Part shown: positions 9,228 to 18,650 of the stretch, one piece after another
Layout: each line of letters begins with the position of its first letter
Position numbering within the stretch: the first letter of the stretch is position 1
Assembly: GCF_025200925.1 (NCBI RefSeq)
Contig: NZ_CP104174.1
Span: 6,262,001 to 6,326,000 of the forward strand
Origin: Bradyrhizobium sp. CB1015
GTDB taxonomy: Bacteria > Pseudomonadota > Alphaproteobacteria > Rhizobiales > Xanthobacteraceae
Length of the DNA stretch: 64,000 nt
Direction: 5' to 3'
Notes under the pieces: model-generated
Databases searched by the model: none
Told to the model about the DNA's origin: nothing
Seen by the model: the letters and a program-made list of their open reading frames with translations, nothing else
Position numbers and translations under genes: made by a program

Positions 9228-10708
9228 TTGCTCCCTCCCCTGGCGCGATGCACCAGCGCCGTCGTGCTGAAGCCCTGGAGAATGTCGACCAGCACGACCA
9301 CCCCGCCCGCGGCCTCGACCACCTCGTGGCCGACGACCTGTTCGCGGGTGTAGTCGCCGCCCTTCACCAGCACGCCCGGCTTGATCCTCTTGATCAGGTC
9401 GATCGGCGTGTCCTCTTCGAAGATCACGACGAGATCGACGGCCTCCAGTGCGGCGAGCACCTCGGCACGCGCGCGCTCGTCCTGGACCGGACGATCGGCA
9501 CCCTTCAGCCGCCGCACCGAGGCGTCGCTGTTGAGGCCGACGATCAGGCGATCGCAGGCGGCGCGCGCCGCGGTCAGCACCTTGACGTGGCCGGGATGGA
9601 GGATGTCGAAACAGCCGTTGGTGAAGCCGACGCGCAGGCCTTGCCTTTTCCATTCGGCGAGCTGCGTGTCGAGTGCGGCCGGATCGAGCACGATCTTCTC
9701 CTCGGCCGCGAGAGTTGCATGCGGCAGGATCTTGCGTCGCAGCTCGGCCGCGCTGACGCTGGCGGTGCCCTGCTTGCCGACGGCGACGGCGGCGGCGGCA
9801 TTGGCCATGCGCAGCGCCGTGTCCCAGTCCGCGCCGGCCGCGAGCGACACCGCAAGCGCAGCAGCGACGGTGTCACCGGCGCCGGAGACGTCGCGCACCT
9901 TCACCGGGAAGGCCGGCACGTGAACGGCCCCGCCATTCCGCGGCACCAAGGTCATGCCGTGCTCGCCCTGGGTGACCAGGATCGCCTCGCAATCGGCGAG
10001 CCGCATCACGTCCTCGCTGGCCTCGACGATGCTCTGCACCGTTTCGGCGCGGCTGCGGGTCGCTTCCGAGAATTCCTTGCGGTTGGGCGTGAGCAGCGTG
10101 GCGCCGCGATAGATCGCCCAGTTCAGGCTCTTGGGATCGACGATGACGGGCTTGCCGAGCTTGCGCGCGGCGTCGATGGTGTGGCGGATCACGCGCGCCG
10201 TCAGCACGCCCTTGGCATAGTCGGACAGCAGCACGATGTCGGCGCGCGCGATCTGCGGCAGGATCGCCTCGATCAACTTCGTTTCGACGTCGTCGGACGC
10301 AGCCAGCGCCTGCTCCCAATCGGCGCGCAGCATGTGCGTGGAAAAATGTTCGGAGACGAAACGGACTTTTCGCGTGGTCGGCCGCGAGGCGTCGCGCACC
10401 AGCACACTCTCGATGCCGGCTTGATCATTGAGCGCGGCCTCGAGCCGCGTACCGGCGTCGTCCTCGCCGATGAGGCCGACGAAGATGCAGCGCGCGCCGA
10501 GCGAAGCGACGTTGCGCGCGACGTTGCCGGCGCCGCCGACGTGGATCTCGCCGCGCTGGGCGGCGATGACGGGCGCCGGCGCTTCCGGCGAGATCCGCGA
10601 CACCTCGCCGTAGACGAACTCGTCCAGCATGATGTCGCCGATGCACAGCACCGTGCGGCCTGAGATGGCTTGCGCGAGGGCATCGAAATCGAGAATGGGC
10701 GTCGGCAT
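9224..10708 (-). CDS. hldE: Bifunctional heptose-7-phosphate kinase / heptose-1-phosphate adenylyltransferase
   Basis: A 494-aa cytosolic fusion enzyme of ADP-heptose synthesis. The N-terminal ribokinase-fold half has [12 protein letters not shown], the KVRFVSEHF region and [14 protein letters not shown] with the catalytic base aspartate. The C-terminal half starts with [12 protein letters not shown], the nucleotidyltransferase HxGH-type motif. It phosphorylates D,D-heptose-7-phosphate and later adenylylates heptose-1-phosphate. ATG 10708 leaves 13 bp to the hldD stop; the longer start at 10762 would overlap hldD by about 40 bp. Length matches two-domain HldE. The isomerase (gmhA) and phosphatase (gmhB) of the pathway are not in this window. 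Confidence 0.95.
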   Translation of the reverse strand: MPTPILDFDALAQAISGRTVLCIGDIMLDEFVYGEVSRISPEAPAPVIAAQRGEIHVGGAGNVARNVASLGARCIFVGLIGEDDAGTRLEAALNDQAGIESVLVRDASRPTTRKVRFVSEHFSTHMLRADWEQALAASDDVETKLIEAILPQIARADIVLLSDYAKGVLTARVIRHTIDAARKLGKPVIVDPKSLNWAIYRGATLLTPNRKEFSEATRSRAETVQSIVEASEDVMRLADCEAILVTQGEHGMTLVPRNGGAVHVPAFPVKVRDVSGAGDTVAAALAVSLAAGADWDTALRMANAAAAVAVGKQGTASVSAAELRRKILPHATLAAEEKIVLDPAALDTQLAEWKRQGLRVGFTNGCFDILHPGHVKVLTAARAACDRLIVGLNSDASVRRLKGADRPVQDERARAEVLAALEAVDLVVIFEEDTPIDLIKRIKPGVLVKGGDYTREQVVGHEVVEAAGGVVVLVDILQGFSTTALVHRARGGSK

Positions 10709-10721
10709 GGTCGAAAGGGCC

Positions 10722-11702
10722 TCAGCGAAAGCGATCGGGCCGGTCGAGATAATCCCCGACATAGGCCTTCACTGCGTCCTCGAGCGTCGTGAAGCCGCCG
10801 TTATAGCCGGCGCGGAGCAGACGATCGACCTCGCTCTGGGTGAAATACTGGTAGCTGCCCCGGATCTGCTCGGGCATGTCGACGTATTCGATGTTGGGCC
10901 TGGTGCCGAGCGCCGCATAGGCAGCCAGAATGAGGTCCTTGAAGCTGCGCGCCTTGCCGGTGCCGACGTTGAACAGGCCGGACACCGACGGCGTCGCGAG
11001 CAGCCAGAGGACCACGCGCACGACGTCGTCGACATAGATGAAATCGCGACGCTGATCGCCGTCCTCGATGCCCTCGCGATGCGATTTGAACAGCTGCACG
11101 ACGCGGCCTGCGCTCACGTCGTCGAAGCGCCGCGCCAACACGCTCATCATCGAGCCCTTGTGATATTCGTTGGGGCCGAACACGTTGAAGAATTTCAGGC
11201 CGGCCCATTGCGGCGGGAGACCATCGCCGCGCGCCACACGTTCGGCGACAGCGAGATCGAACAGGTGCTTGCTCCAGCCGTAGAGATTCATCGGCCGCAA
11301 TTTCTTCAGCGCCGAAAGCGAGGAATCGTCGTCGAAGCCTTCCGTGCCGTCGCCATAGGTCGCCGCTGAAGAGGCGTAGATGAACGGCACCGCGTTCATC
11401 GTGCACCAGTCCAGAAGGCGCATCGACAGGCGGAAATTGGTCTCGATGACGAGGTCGCCGTCGGTCGCGGTGGTCTCGGAAATCGCCCCGAGATGGATCA
11501 TGGCCTCCAGCTTGCGGCCCTTCAGCCAGTCCATCAGCTCGGCGGGGGGAACGATATCCACGAGTTGCCGCTTGGCGAGGTTGCGCCACTTGCCTTCGGT
11601 TCCCAGGAGATCGCAGACCACGACGTCGCTGCGACCGGCCTCGTTCAGCGCGGCCACGACATTCGATCCGATAAAACCGGCCCCGCCGGTCACCAGCAAC
11701 AT
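10722..11702 (-). CDS. hldD: ADP-L-glycero-D-manno-heptose 6-epimerase
   Basis: A 326-aa extended SDR that converts ADP-D,D-heptose to ADP-L,D-heptose, the donor for inner-core heptosyltransferases. It begins [15 protein letters not shown], followed by [16 protein letters not shown], a family hallmark, and YGWSKHLFD with the YxxxK pair. [16 protein letters not shown] is another strong HldD signature. The start at 11702 is preceded by AGGTAGGTGG, a good ribosome binding site, and puts the NADP motif at the very N-terminus as usual. Downstream it is followed by hldE and the ligase on the same strand with spacings of 13 and -4 bp, so hldD-hldE-ligase is one operon. waaF is divergent. Confidence 0.95.
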   Translation of the reverse strand: MLLVTGGAGFIGSNVVAALNEAGRSDVVVCDLLGTEGKWRNLAKRQLVDIVPPAELMDWLKGRKLEAMIHLGAISETTATDGDLVIETNFRLSMRLLDWCTMNAVPFIYASSAATYGDGTEGFDDDSSLSALKKLRPMNLYGWSKHLFDLAVAERVARGDGLPPQWAGLKFFNVFGPNEYHKGSMMSVLARRFDDVSAGRVVQLFKSHREGIEDGDQRRDFIYVDDVVRVVLWLLATPSVSGLFNVGTGKARSFKDLILAAYAALGTRPNIEYVDMPEQIRGSYQYFTQSEVDRLLRAGYNGGFTTLEDAVKAYVGDYLDRPDRFR

Positions 11703-11860
11703 TCCACCTACCTGCCCGATTTTTGGTGCCCGGTCCTGCCGTAGCGCATGATCCGCCAAAGTGTAAGCGGTTTTGGGATTGCTGTTCTGCCGGCTTTACC
11801 TGCCGGCCCGGAGCGGCTAACCGAACCGCGATATCGGCACGCGCTCGGCCCTCACAAAGA

Positions 11861-12949
11861 ATGAATATCGATTCGCAACATGGCAATGATGCAGACCGGA
11901 GCGACACACGCCCGATCCTGATCGTTCCCTACATGTGGATCGGCGATTTCGTACGGAATCACACCGTCGTGCGGGTCCTGAAGGAGCGCTGGCCGAACCG
12001 GCCGGTCGATCTCCTCACCACGTCCCTGTGCGCCCCGCTGGTCGATTACATGCCCGGGGTGCGCGCCGGCATCGTCTGGGACATGCCGCGCAGCCGGCTC
12101 GCCATCGCACGCCAGTTCGGCCTGGCGGAGCTGCTGCGGAAGCGGAACTACGGCACCGCCCTGGTGCTGCCCCGGACCTGGAAGGCGGCCATCGCGCCCG
12201 CGCTCGCTGGTATTCCTGAACGGATCGGCTTCGTCGGCGAGTTCCGGTTCGGCCTGCTCAACCGCTGGCGCTGGAGTGAGAAGAAGCTACCCCGCTTCAT
12301 CGACAAGAACGCCGCCCTCGCCCAGCCCGACGGGGCGCCCCTGCCGGCGGAATGGCCGGTGCCGCAACTGCGCGTCCCGGCCGAACAGATCGCCCGCTGG
12401 CGCGAGGCCAATGGTCTCGGCGCCGGGGCCGCGGTGGCGCTCGCCCCGGGCTCGGTCGGCGCCTCCAAGCGCTGGACCTCTTATCCCGAAGCCGCCCGCC
12501 TGCTGGTCGAGCGCGGCCTCGAGGTCTGGGTGGTCGGCGGTCCCGCCGAAAAGGGCCTTGCCCAGGAGATCGTCGCCGCCGGCGGCCGGGGGACCGCTGG
12601 CAGCCCTGGGGTGCGCGACCTCACCGGCACCGATCTGCGCAACGGCGTCCTCGCCATGGCCGCGGCCGGCGTTGCCATCTCCAACGATTCCGGCCTGATG
12701 CACATCGCAGCCGCCCTGGGCACGCCGACCATGGGCATTTTCGGTCCCACCAGCCCCTACCTCTGGGCGCCCCTTAACGGCCTTGCGGCAACGGTGGTGC
12801 AGGACAAGGAGAAGCTGTCCTGCCAGCCCTGCCAGAGCACGGTCTGCAAGATCAACGACCACCGCTGCATGCGGAATATTGCAGCGGCGGAGGTGGTGGG
12901 GATCGCGCAGCGGGTGCTGGGGGAAGTGGGGGCGAGGGCAAAGAGCTGA
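11861..12949 (+). CDS. waaF: ADP-heptose:LPS heptosyltransferase II (GT9)
   Basis: A 362-aa GT9 glycosyltransferase adding a heptose to the LPS inner core on the cytoplasmic face. It contains the early WIGDFV..HTVVRVLKERWP segment, APGSVGASKRW in the donor-binding region, ISNDSGLMHIAAALGTPTMGIFGPTSP, the classic WaaF signature, and a cysteine-rich tail (SCQPC..VCKINDHRCM) seen in heptosyltransferase II proteins. I chose ATG 11861 because translation upstream is arginine- and proline-rich noise. The gene is divergent from hldD, with about 158 bp between them. No WaaC is visible in the window. Confidence 0.9.
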   Translation: MNIDSQHGNDADRSDTRPILIVPYMWIGDFVRNHTVVRVLKERWPNRPVDLLTTSLCAPLVDYMPGVRAGIVWDMPRSRLAIARQFGLAELLRKRNYGTALVLPRTWKAAIAPALAGIPERIGFVGEFRFGLLNRWRWSEKKLPRFIDKNAALAQPDGAPLPAEWPVPQLRVPAEQIARWREANGLGAGAAVALAPGSVGASKRWTSYPEAARLLVERGLEVWVVGGPAEKGLAQEIVAAGGRGTAGSPGVRDLTGTDLRNGVLAMAAAGVAISNDSGLMHIAAALGTPTMGIFGPTSPYLWAPLNGLAATVVQDKEKLSCQPCQSTVCKINDHRCMRNIAAAEVVGIAQRVLGEVGARAKS

Positions 12950-13129
12950 GGCGATCGCGGCTCGCGCCAATGATCGCATTCTGCCAGTGTTTTGCCCGAC
13001 GAGTCAAACCAGATTCGAAAAATCCGCAATCGATAAGACTCTCTCGGCCAAGCCCTTGATTTTGCTGACGCCGGCTACTGTGCATGGGGTTGTTTTTGCA
13101 GTTTTTGTTTGCGGCCCCAGGAGCCGTGC
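12950..13129. other. Convergent intergenic gap between waaF and the GT4 gene
   Basis: A gap of 180 bp between two 3' ends. It is more AT-rich than its neighbours and holds GTTTTGCCCGACGAGTCAAA and a T-rich stretch near 13085-13110. I recall similar GTTTTGCCCGACGGGTCAAA-like text in other Bradyrhizobium intergenic regions, so it may be a dispersed repeat. No clear intrinsic terminator or ORF is seen. Confidence 0.35.
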
Positions 13130-14179
13130 TCAGAGCAGCGGCCGATAGACCGCGCCGATGCGCGCCGCTTCCGCATCGAGGCTGAACTTCTCGAACACCC
13201 GCGCCCGCCCGCGCTCACCCATCGCGGTCGCCGCGGCCACGTCGCGCATCAGTGGCTCGACCGCTGCAGCAAGCGCGTCGGCATCTCCCGTCGGGATCAG
13301 CACGCCGGTGACACCATCCTCGACGACGAGCTCCGCCGCGCCGGCGCGTGCGGCGACCAACGCGCTGCCCGCCGCCATCGCTTCGATCAGCGTCAGCCCA
13401 AAACCCTCGTTGCGTGAGGTGAAGGCGTAGATCGTCAGCCGCTGATACCAGCGCTGCACCGCTTCGATCGGCAATTCGCCGGTGATGACGATGCGCGATT
13501 GCAGGCCGGCGGCCTCGATGCGCTTCTTCAGGTCGTTGGCAAAGGGCGTCTGCTCGGCCGTAATCTGCCCGACGATGACGGCGGTGAACTCGGGATAGCG
13601 CGGCAGCAGACGGCACATCGCATCGACGAACACATCGGTGCCCTTCTGCGCCCGCACGCGGCCGAAGCAGCCGATGGCGTAGCGGCCCGGCAGCGCGGCT
13701 TCAGCGAAGGCAGCAGTGCGATCGGCCGGCGGCGCATAGACGTCGGTGTCGACGCCGTGCGGGATCACCGTCGCCTTCACCTTCAGGAACGAGGCCGAGA
13801 GATCTGACGTTGCGATGATCGCGTCCATGCGCCGGATCAGCCAGCGCGTGATCCAGCTGTGATGCCGCTGCGCCGCAGAGGTGAACACGAGCTTGAGCGG
13901 CCAGCCGAGCGCGCGCAAGCCAACGCCCGCGATCATCTCGTTGTTGCGGCGCGCGTGCCAGATCAGCGGCGCCTTGCGACGCCAGAGCTTGAGGAAATCG
14001 GCAACGCCGAGGCGCGCGATCCCCGCCGGCGCGTCGGAGCCGAACCAGGCGGCGCGGTACAGCTTTGCCAGCCGCGGCGCGACCATCCGGTTGGTCGCGG
14101 TGACCCCGGAATAGCGCCTGTGCAGATTTGGCACGATCACCTCGAGATCGCCCTGGGAATTCGCCACGTCATGCTCCAA
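13130..14179 (-). CDS. Family 4 glycosyltransferase, LpsB-like (LPS core)
   Basis: A 349-aa GT-B glycosyltransferase. The opening EVIVPNLHRRYSGVTAT strongly resembles the N-terminus of the rhizobial core mannosyltransferase LpsB as I remember it. The GT4 hallmarks are present: VIPHGVDTDVYAP, CFGRVRAQKGTDVFV, and EGFGLTLIEAMAAG with the E-x7-E motif at about residues 260-270. It would transfer mannose or a similar hexose from an NDP-sugar to the core, which agrees with manC and heptose genes close by. The start at 14179 follows GGAGC. The sugar donor is inferred by similarity, so no gene symbol is assigned. Confidence 0.83.
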   Translation of the reverse strand: MEHDVANSQGDLEVIVPNLHRRYSGVTATNRMVAPRLAKLYRAAWFGSDAPAGIARLGVADFLKLWRRKAPLIWHARRNNEMIAGVGLRALGWPLKLVFTSAAQRHHSWITRWLIRRMDAIIATSDLSASFLKVKATVIPHGVDTDVYAPPADRTAAFAEAALPGRYAIGCFGRVRAQKGTDVFVDAMCRLLPRYPEFTAVIVGQITAEQTPFANDLKKRIEAAGLQSRIVITGELPIEAVQRWYQRLTIYAFTSRNEGFGLTLIEAMAAGSALVAARAGAAELVVEDGVTGVLIPTGDADALAAAVEPLMRDVAAATAMGERGRARVFEKFSLDAEAARIGAVYRPLL

Positions 14180-14293
14180 TTCACAAAATCCCTATACGCA
14201 ACATTAAGCATAGTGACCAGTTCAGTGCCGCCGATACCCCCTCTTCACCACGCAAGCGCTAGCCTTGCGCGTTGATCGAAGACGGGTGAGATC

Positions 14294-15307
14294 ATGACTG
14301 TGCTAGTCACCGGCGGCGCCGGCTACATCGGAAGTCACACGGTCCTGGCGCTGGCGGAGGCCGGCGAGGACGTCGTCGTGATCGACGATCTCTCCACCGG
14401 CTTCTCGGCCTACCTGCCCGAAGGCGTGCCGCTGTTCATCGGCGATGCCGGCGACGAGAACCTGCTCGAAGGCGTGATCGCCCAGCACGACATCGAGAGC
14501 ATCATCCATTTCGCAGGCTCGGTCGTCGTGCCGGATTCGATGCGCGATCCGCTCGGCTATTACCGCAACAACTTCACGACCACGCGCAACCTGCTCAACG
14601 TCGCGGTCAAGCGCGGCATCGGCCGCTTCATCTTTTCCTCGACCGCCGCCGTCTACGGCAATCCGGACCAGGTGCCGGTGCCCGAGCACGCGCCGACGCG
14701 GCCGCTGTCGCCCTACGGCTCCTCGAAGCTGATGACTGAGATCATGCTGCACGACGTCGCCGCCGCCTACGGCATGCAATACGTGACCTTGCGTTATTTC
14801 AACGTGGCCGGCGCCGATCCGCAGGCGCGCATCGGGCTTGCCACAGTCGGCGCCACGCATCTGCTCAAGATCGCGGTGGAGGCCGCCACCGGCCAGCGCG
14901 CCAAGATCGACGTGTTCGGCACCGACTATCCGACCCCCGACGGCAGCTGCATTCGCGACTTCATCCACGTCACGGACCTCTCGCAGGCGCATCGCTCGGC
15001 ACTGGCCTATTTGCGCAATGGCGGCGCCTCGACCACGCTGAATTGCGGTTATGGCCGCGGCTATTCGGTGCTGGAGACCATCGACGCCGTGCGCCGGGTT
15101 TCGGGCCGCAGCTTCGCCGTGCAATACGCCCCGCGTCGGCCCGGCGACATCATGACCATGGTCGCCGACACCGGCCGCATCCGCAGCCTGCTCGACTGGC
15201 GGCCGCAATACGAGGACCTCGAGACCATCGCAGCCCATGCGCTGGCCTGGGAGGACAAGCTGTTCCGCGAGCGCCACGGCGAGCTTCGCCACGCCGCCTC
15301 GGCCTAG
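14294..15307 (+). CDS. galE: UDP-glucose 4-epimerase
   Basis: A 337-aa extended SDR interconverting UDP-glucose and UDP-galactose. The opening MTVLVTGGAGYIGSHTVLAL, the IDDLSTG motif, IIHFAGSVVVPDS, IFSSTAAVYG and SPYGSSKLMTE (YxxxK) form the complete GalE set, and RYFNVAGADPQ plus CIRDFIHVTDLSQAH confirm it. The start at 14294 follows a purine-rich GACGGGTGAGATC. It stands alone, divergent from the GT4 gene, and the ABC exporter follows 118 bp later in the same direction. It would provide UDP-galactose for exopolysaccharide and LPS. Confidence 0.95.
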   Translation: MTVLVTGGAGYIGSHTVLALAEAGEDVVVIDDLSTGFSAYLPEGVPLFIGDAGDENLLEGVIAQHDIESIIHFAGSVVVPDSMRDPLGYYRNNFTTTRNLLNVAVKRGIGRFIFSSTAAVYGNPDQVPVPEHAPTRPLSPYGSSKLMTEIMLHDVAAAYGMQYVTLRYFNVAGADPQARIGLATVGATHLLKIAVEAATGQRAKIDVFGTDYPTPDGSCIRDFIHVTDLSQAHRSALAYLRNGGASTTLNCGYGRGYSVLETIDAVRRVSGRSFAVQYAPRRPGDIMTMVADTGRIRSLLDWRPQYEDLETIAAHALAWEDKLFRERHGELRHAASA

Positions 15308-15321
15308 AATCATCGCAAGCG

Positions 15322-15341
15322 CAAGCCCTTAATTGGGCTTG
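15322..15341. other. Palindromic hairpin after galE
   Basis: CAAGCCC (15322-15328), loop TTAATT, GGGCTTG (15335-15341): a perfect 7-bp stem 14 bases behind the galE stop. It is followed by five A on the plus strand rather than T, so it is not a standard terminator for galE. It may stabilise the 3' end. Confidence 0.4.
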
Positions 15342-15425
15342 AAAAACCCGGCTTGAGCGGGCACAGAGGCCCATCGATCCCTGACGCGCGGGCAGGCTTT
15401 GTCCTGCGCCGTCAATGGACACCGG

Positions 15426-17228
15426 ATGGCGCAGTTTCCAAAGAAAATCACCGACGATCCCTACGCGGCAGCGGTCCTGATCCGCCGCCTGATCACGGAA
15501 CAGGGAATCGTCTACTGGCGGCGCTACCTCGTGGCCTTCGCGCTGATGGCGCTCGCCGCCGGTGCGACCGCTGCTGCGACCTACGTCCTCGGCCAGGTCA
15601 TCAACCAGGCCTATGTCGACAAGAACATCCCGGGCATCGCGATGTTCTCAGGGATCACGGTCGCTCTGCTGTTCGTCAAGGGCGTGGCGACCTACGGCCA
15701 CATGGTGATCCTGACCAAGATCAGCAACGCCATCCTCGCCACCAACCAGCGCCAGCTGTTCGCCAAGCTGATGCGCGAAAGCGTTGGCTTCTTCTCCGAG
15801 CGGCATTCGTCCGAGTTCCTGGCGCGGCTGACCGCTGGCGCCAAGTCGATCACGGACGTGCTGAACATGCTGGTCAACGCCATCGGGCGCGACCTCTTGA
15901 TGCTGCTCGCCATGATCGGCGTGATGGTCTGGCAGGACCCGCTGATGTCGTTCATCGGCCTTGTCGCGGTGCCGCCGGCGATGCTGGTGCTGCGCAAGCT
16001 GGTCAAGCGCATCAAGGGTCTCGCCTTCAACCAGTTCACCGGCACCGCCGACATCATGGAGACCATGCAGGAATCGCTGCAGGGCATCCGCACCGTCAAG
16101 GCGTTCACGCTCGAAGGCACCATGCAGAAGCGCATCGACGAGAACATCGCGATCGTCGAGCGCAACGCCAACAAGATGGCCCGCGTCGCCAACCGCTCCA
16201 ACCCCTTGATGGAGATGCTCGGCGGCTTCGCGGTCGCGGGCTGCCTGATGTATGGCGGCTATGCCGTGGTCGCGCTCAACGCCACGCCCGGCGCGTTCTT
16301 CTCGTTCATGACCGCGTTCCTGATGGCGACCGAGCCGGCCAAGCGGCTGGCCAGGCTCAACATCGATCTCAACAGCCAGCTGGTCGGCGCCCGCATGCTG
16401 CTCGAAGTCGTCGACAGCCCGGCCAGCGAGCAGTCCGACGACGACAAGCCGGCGCTGAAGCTGACAGATGCCCGCATCGAGCTGCGCGACGTCAGCTTCT
16501 CCTATCGCTCGGGCGAGACCGTGCTCAACCGCATGAGCTTCGTGGCCGAGCCCGGCAAGGTAACTGCGCTGGTCGGCCCCTCCGGGGGCGGCAAGTCGAC
16601 GGTGCTGGCGCTGCTCCTGCGCTTCTACGAGGTCACGCAGGGCGACATCGCCATCGACGGCCAGTCGATCTCATCGGTCTCGCGCAAATCGTTGCGCGCC
16701 CAGACCGCCTATGTCGGCCAGGACGTCTATCTGTTCCGCGATACGATCCGCAACAACATCGCCTTCGGCAAGCCGGGCGCAAGCGAGGACGAGATCGTCG
16801 AGGCGGCGAAGGCGGCCTGCGCGCACGACTTCATCGTGGGCTTCCCACTCGGCTACAACACGCCGGTCGGCGAGCACGGCACGCAGCTCTCGGGCGGACA
16901 GCGCCAGCGCATTGCGGTCGCACGTGCGCTGCTCAAGAACGCGCCGATCATCCTCTTGGACGAGGCCACCGCCGCGCTCGATTCCGAATCCGAGCGGCAG
17001 GTGCAGGAAGCGATCGAGCATCTGTGCCAGAACCGCACCACCATCGTGATCGCGCACCGCCTGCACACCATCATGCACGCAGACAGCATCCTGGTGGTCG
17101 AGGGCGGCGAGATCGTCGAGCAGGGCCGCCATGACGAGCTGCTCCGCCGCGGCGGCCGCTATGCCTCGTTCTTCCGCCTGCAGCATCACGACGCCGGCGC
17201 TCTGGCGCCGATCAGCGCAACCGCATAG
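15426..17228 (+). CDS. MsbA-like ABC exporter (fused permease-ATPase)
   Basis: A 600-aa half-transporter with an N-terminal six-helix exporter domain (residues about 30-320) and a C-terminal ATPase domain. The ATPase shows Walker A GPSGGGKST, the Q-loop region AYVGQDVYLFRDTI, signature LSGGQRQR, Walker B ILLDEATAALD and the H-loop IVIAHRL. It would work as a homodimer in the inner membrane. MsbA-like proteins flip lipid A-core or other lipids, and the location behind LPS genes supports that, but peptide or drug export cannot be excluded. The start at 15426 (MAQFPKKITDDPYAA) is favoured over 15399, since the extra nine residues look like untranslated leader. Confidence 0.87.
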   Translation: MAQFPKKITDDPYAAAVLIRRLITEQGIVYWRRYLVAFALMALAAGATAAATYVLGQVINQAYVDKNIPGIAMFSGITVALLFVKGVATYGHMVILTKISNAILATNQRQLFAKLMRESVGFFSERHSSEFLARLTAGAKSITDVLNMLVNAIGRDLLMLLAMIGVMVWQDPLMSFIGLVAVPPAMLVLRKLVKRIKGLAFNQFTGTADIMETMQESLQGIRTVKAFTLEGTMQKRIDENIAIVERNANKMARVANRSNPLMEMLGGFAVAGCLMYGGYAVVALNATPGAFFSFMTAFLMATEPAKRLARLNIDLNSQLVGARMLLEVVDSPASEQSDDDKPALKLTDARIELRDVSFSYRSGETVLNRMSFVAEPGKVTALVGPSGGGKSTVLALLLRFYEVTQGDIAIDGQSISSVSRKSLRAQTAYVGQDVYLFRDTIRNNIAFGKPGASEDEIVEAAKAACAHDFIVGFPLGYNTPVGEHGTQLSGGQRQRIAVARALLKNAPIILLDEATAALDSESERQVQEAIEHLCQNRTTIVIAHRLHTIMHADSILVVEGGEIVEQGRHDELLRRGGRYASFFRLQHHDAGALAPISATA

Positions 17229-17263
17229 AGTTCGTTCCACCTCAAGACCAGCGAGACCGCTCC

Positions 17264-17965
17264 ATGAACGCCGCCTCCTACGTCATCCCGCTTCCGCCCC
17301 AGGCTTCGCTTCCCGTCGTCGGCGAGAGCGGCCGTTATCCGGTGCGCCGCATCTGGTGCGTCGGCCGCAACTACCTCGAGCACATCCGCGAGATGGGCAA
17401 TGACGAGCGCGCCCCGCCGTTCTTCTTTGCCAAGCATGCCGACATGCTGGTGCCCGACGGCGCCACCATCCCCTATCCGCCGCTGACCAAGGATCTGCAT
17501 CACGAGGTCGAGCTGGTCGTCGCGATGAAGAGCGGTGGGCTGAACATTCCCGCCGATAAGGCGCTGGATCACGTCTACGGCTACGCCGTCGGCATCGACC
17601 TCACCCGGCGCGATCTCCAGATCGCCTCGCGCAAGAAGGAGCGCCCGTGGGAGATCGGCAAGTCGTTCGACTATTCGGCGCCCTGCTCCGCGCTGCAGCC
17701 GGCCTCGAAGATCGGCCATCCCGCCAAGGGCAAGATCTGGCTGACGGTCAACGGCAAGGAAGCGCAGAAGGGCGACCTCACCGAATTGATCTGGAACGTG
17801 CCTGAGATCATCTGGCAGCTCTCCCAGCAGGTGAAGCTTGCCGCCGGCGACATCATCATGACCGGCACGCCCGCCGGGGTGTCGCAGCTCCAACCCGGCG
17901 ACAAGCTCGAATGCGGCGTCGACGGCGTCGGCACGCTGAAGGTGAGCATCGGCCAGCCGGAGTAA
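17264..17965 (+). CDS. Fumarylacetoacetate hydrolase (FAH) family protein
   Basis: A 233-aa cytosolic protein of the FAH family (FAHD1/fumarylpyruvate hydrolase size class). It shows WCVGRNYLEHIREMG, FFAKHADMLV, the metal-binding acidic cluster at HHEVELVV and YGIDLTRRD-like GYAVGIDLTRRDLQ, and IIMTGTPAGVSQLQPGD near the C-terminus. Members cleave 1,3-diketo acids or decarboxylate oxaloacetate, using Mg2+ or Mn2+. The start at 17264 lies 36 bp after the exporter stop. A strong intrinsic terminator follows. The substrate is unknown, and no aromatic ring-cleavage genes are adjacent. Confidence 0.85.
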   Translation: MNAASYVIPLPPQASLPVVGESGRYPVRRIWCVGRNYLEHIREMGNDERAPPFFFAKHADMLVPDGATIPYPPLTKDLHHEVELVVAMKSGGLNIPADKALDHVYGYAVGIDLTRRDLQIASRKKERPWEIGKSFDYSAPCSALQPASKIGHPAKGKIWLTVNGKEAQKGDLTELIWNVPEIIWQLSQQVKLAAGDIIMTGTPAGVSQLQPGDKLECGVDGVGTLKVSIGQPE

Positions 17966-17986
17966 GCCGCCCAACGATTTCAATAA

Positions 17987-18012
17987 GGCCCCGGACCTGA
18001 CCGGGGCCTTTT
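17987..18012 (+). terminator. Intrinsic terminator of the FAH gene
   Basis: GGCCCCGG (17987-17994), six-base loop, CCGGGGCC (18001-18008), then TTTT. It is a perfect 8-bp GC stem about 20 bases behind the stop codon. It also separates the gene from the convergent SnoaL/NTF2-like gene. Confidence 0.85.
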
Positions 18013-18026
18013 CTATTCCGATCGCA

Positions 18027-18533
18027 CTACCAGGCCTTCACCGGCCGATTGGCGTGGCTTGCCTGCGGCACGCCGCGATTGAGCGACATGTGCGAATGCA
18101 CGCACAGCCATCCATCGCCATTTCTTGAAAACACCATCGTCGCCCGGCCCGGCCGCGCGAAGGTGCTGCCATCGGGATGATAGCCCGTACTCGTCCACGG
18201 CGCGATCACGGTTGCCATCCTGCCGTCCGGTGATGCCAGAACGGAAGTCTGATCGAGGACGAAGCGGAAGTCGGTCGTCTTCGGCCATACGTGGTCCCAT
18301 TGCGTCTTGACCCATTGATCGAGGCCGGGGATGACGTCGTTATGGGTGCCGAAAGCGAGCACGTCGGGATGGAAGAGCGGCCGCGCCGAGGCATAGTCGA
18401 CCTCGCGGACATAGCCTGCGAAGGTCTCCAGCCACTCGCGGAAGAACTGCGTGATCTCTGCATTCGCGGTCGGCAAAGAGGCCATCACCTGCTCCACATT
18501 CGGCAACTCAATCGCGGCGATCTTTGTTGCCAT
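18027..18533 (-). CDS. NTF2/SnoaL-like domain protein
   Basis: A 168-aa protein with a single cone-shaped NTF2-like domain. FFREWLETFAGYVREVDYASARPLFHPDVLAFGTH is the usual helix-plus-first-strand pattern, and the end ATMVFSRNGDGWLCVHSHMSLNRG is the last two strands. Such proteins serve as small hydrolases/isomerases or as calcium/calmodulin-kinase-II-association-domain-like dimers, and the sequence does not decide between them. I chose ATG 18533 because the 13 codons upstream (starting 18572) do not belong to the fold. No operon partner is apparent. Confidence 0.75.
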   Translation of the reverse strand: MATKIAAIELPNVEQVMASLPTANAEITQFFREWLETFAGYVREVDYASARPLFHPDVLAFGTHNDVIPGLDQWVKTQWDHVWPKTTDFRFVLDQTSVLASPDGRMATVIAPWTSTGYHPDGSTFARPGRATMVFSRNGDGWLCVHSHMSLNRGVPQASHANRPVKAW

Positions 18534-18650
18534 GGGCCGAACTATCCCGCAACATTTGCGCTCCGGGATCACTCGATCGCGACAGGGGTCACGTCACAGC
18601 CGGGCTCGATGCTTCGACATCGGCCGGCTCCGTTGTATGGAGCCAGATTC

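Noticed and set aside
5910..9353. 1147-codon frame on the plus strand across the dehydratase and ligase genes
   Set aside because: Low-complexity charged product, typical of the mirror frame of high-GC coding sequence.
9228..9653. N-terminal extension of the O-antigen ligase frame
   Set aside because: The 142 extra codons are the shadow of hldE; the GTG at 9227 overlaps the hldE stop and starts the membrane protein.
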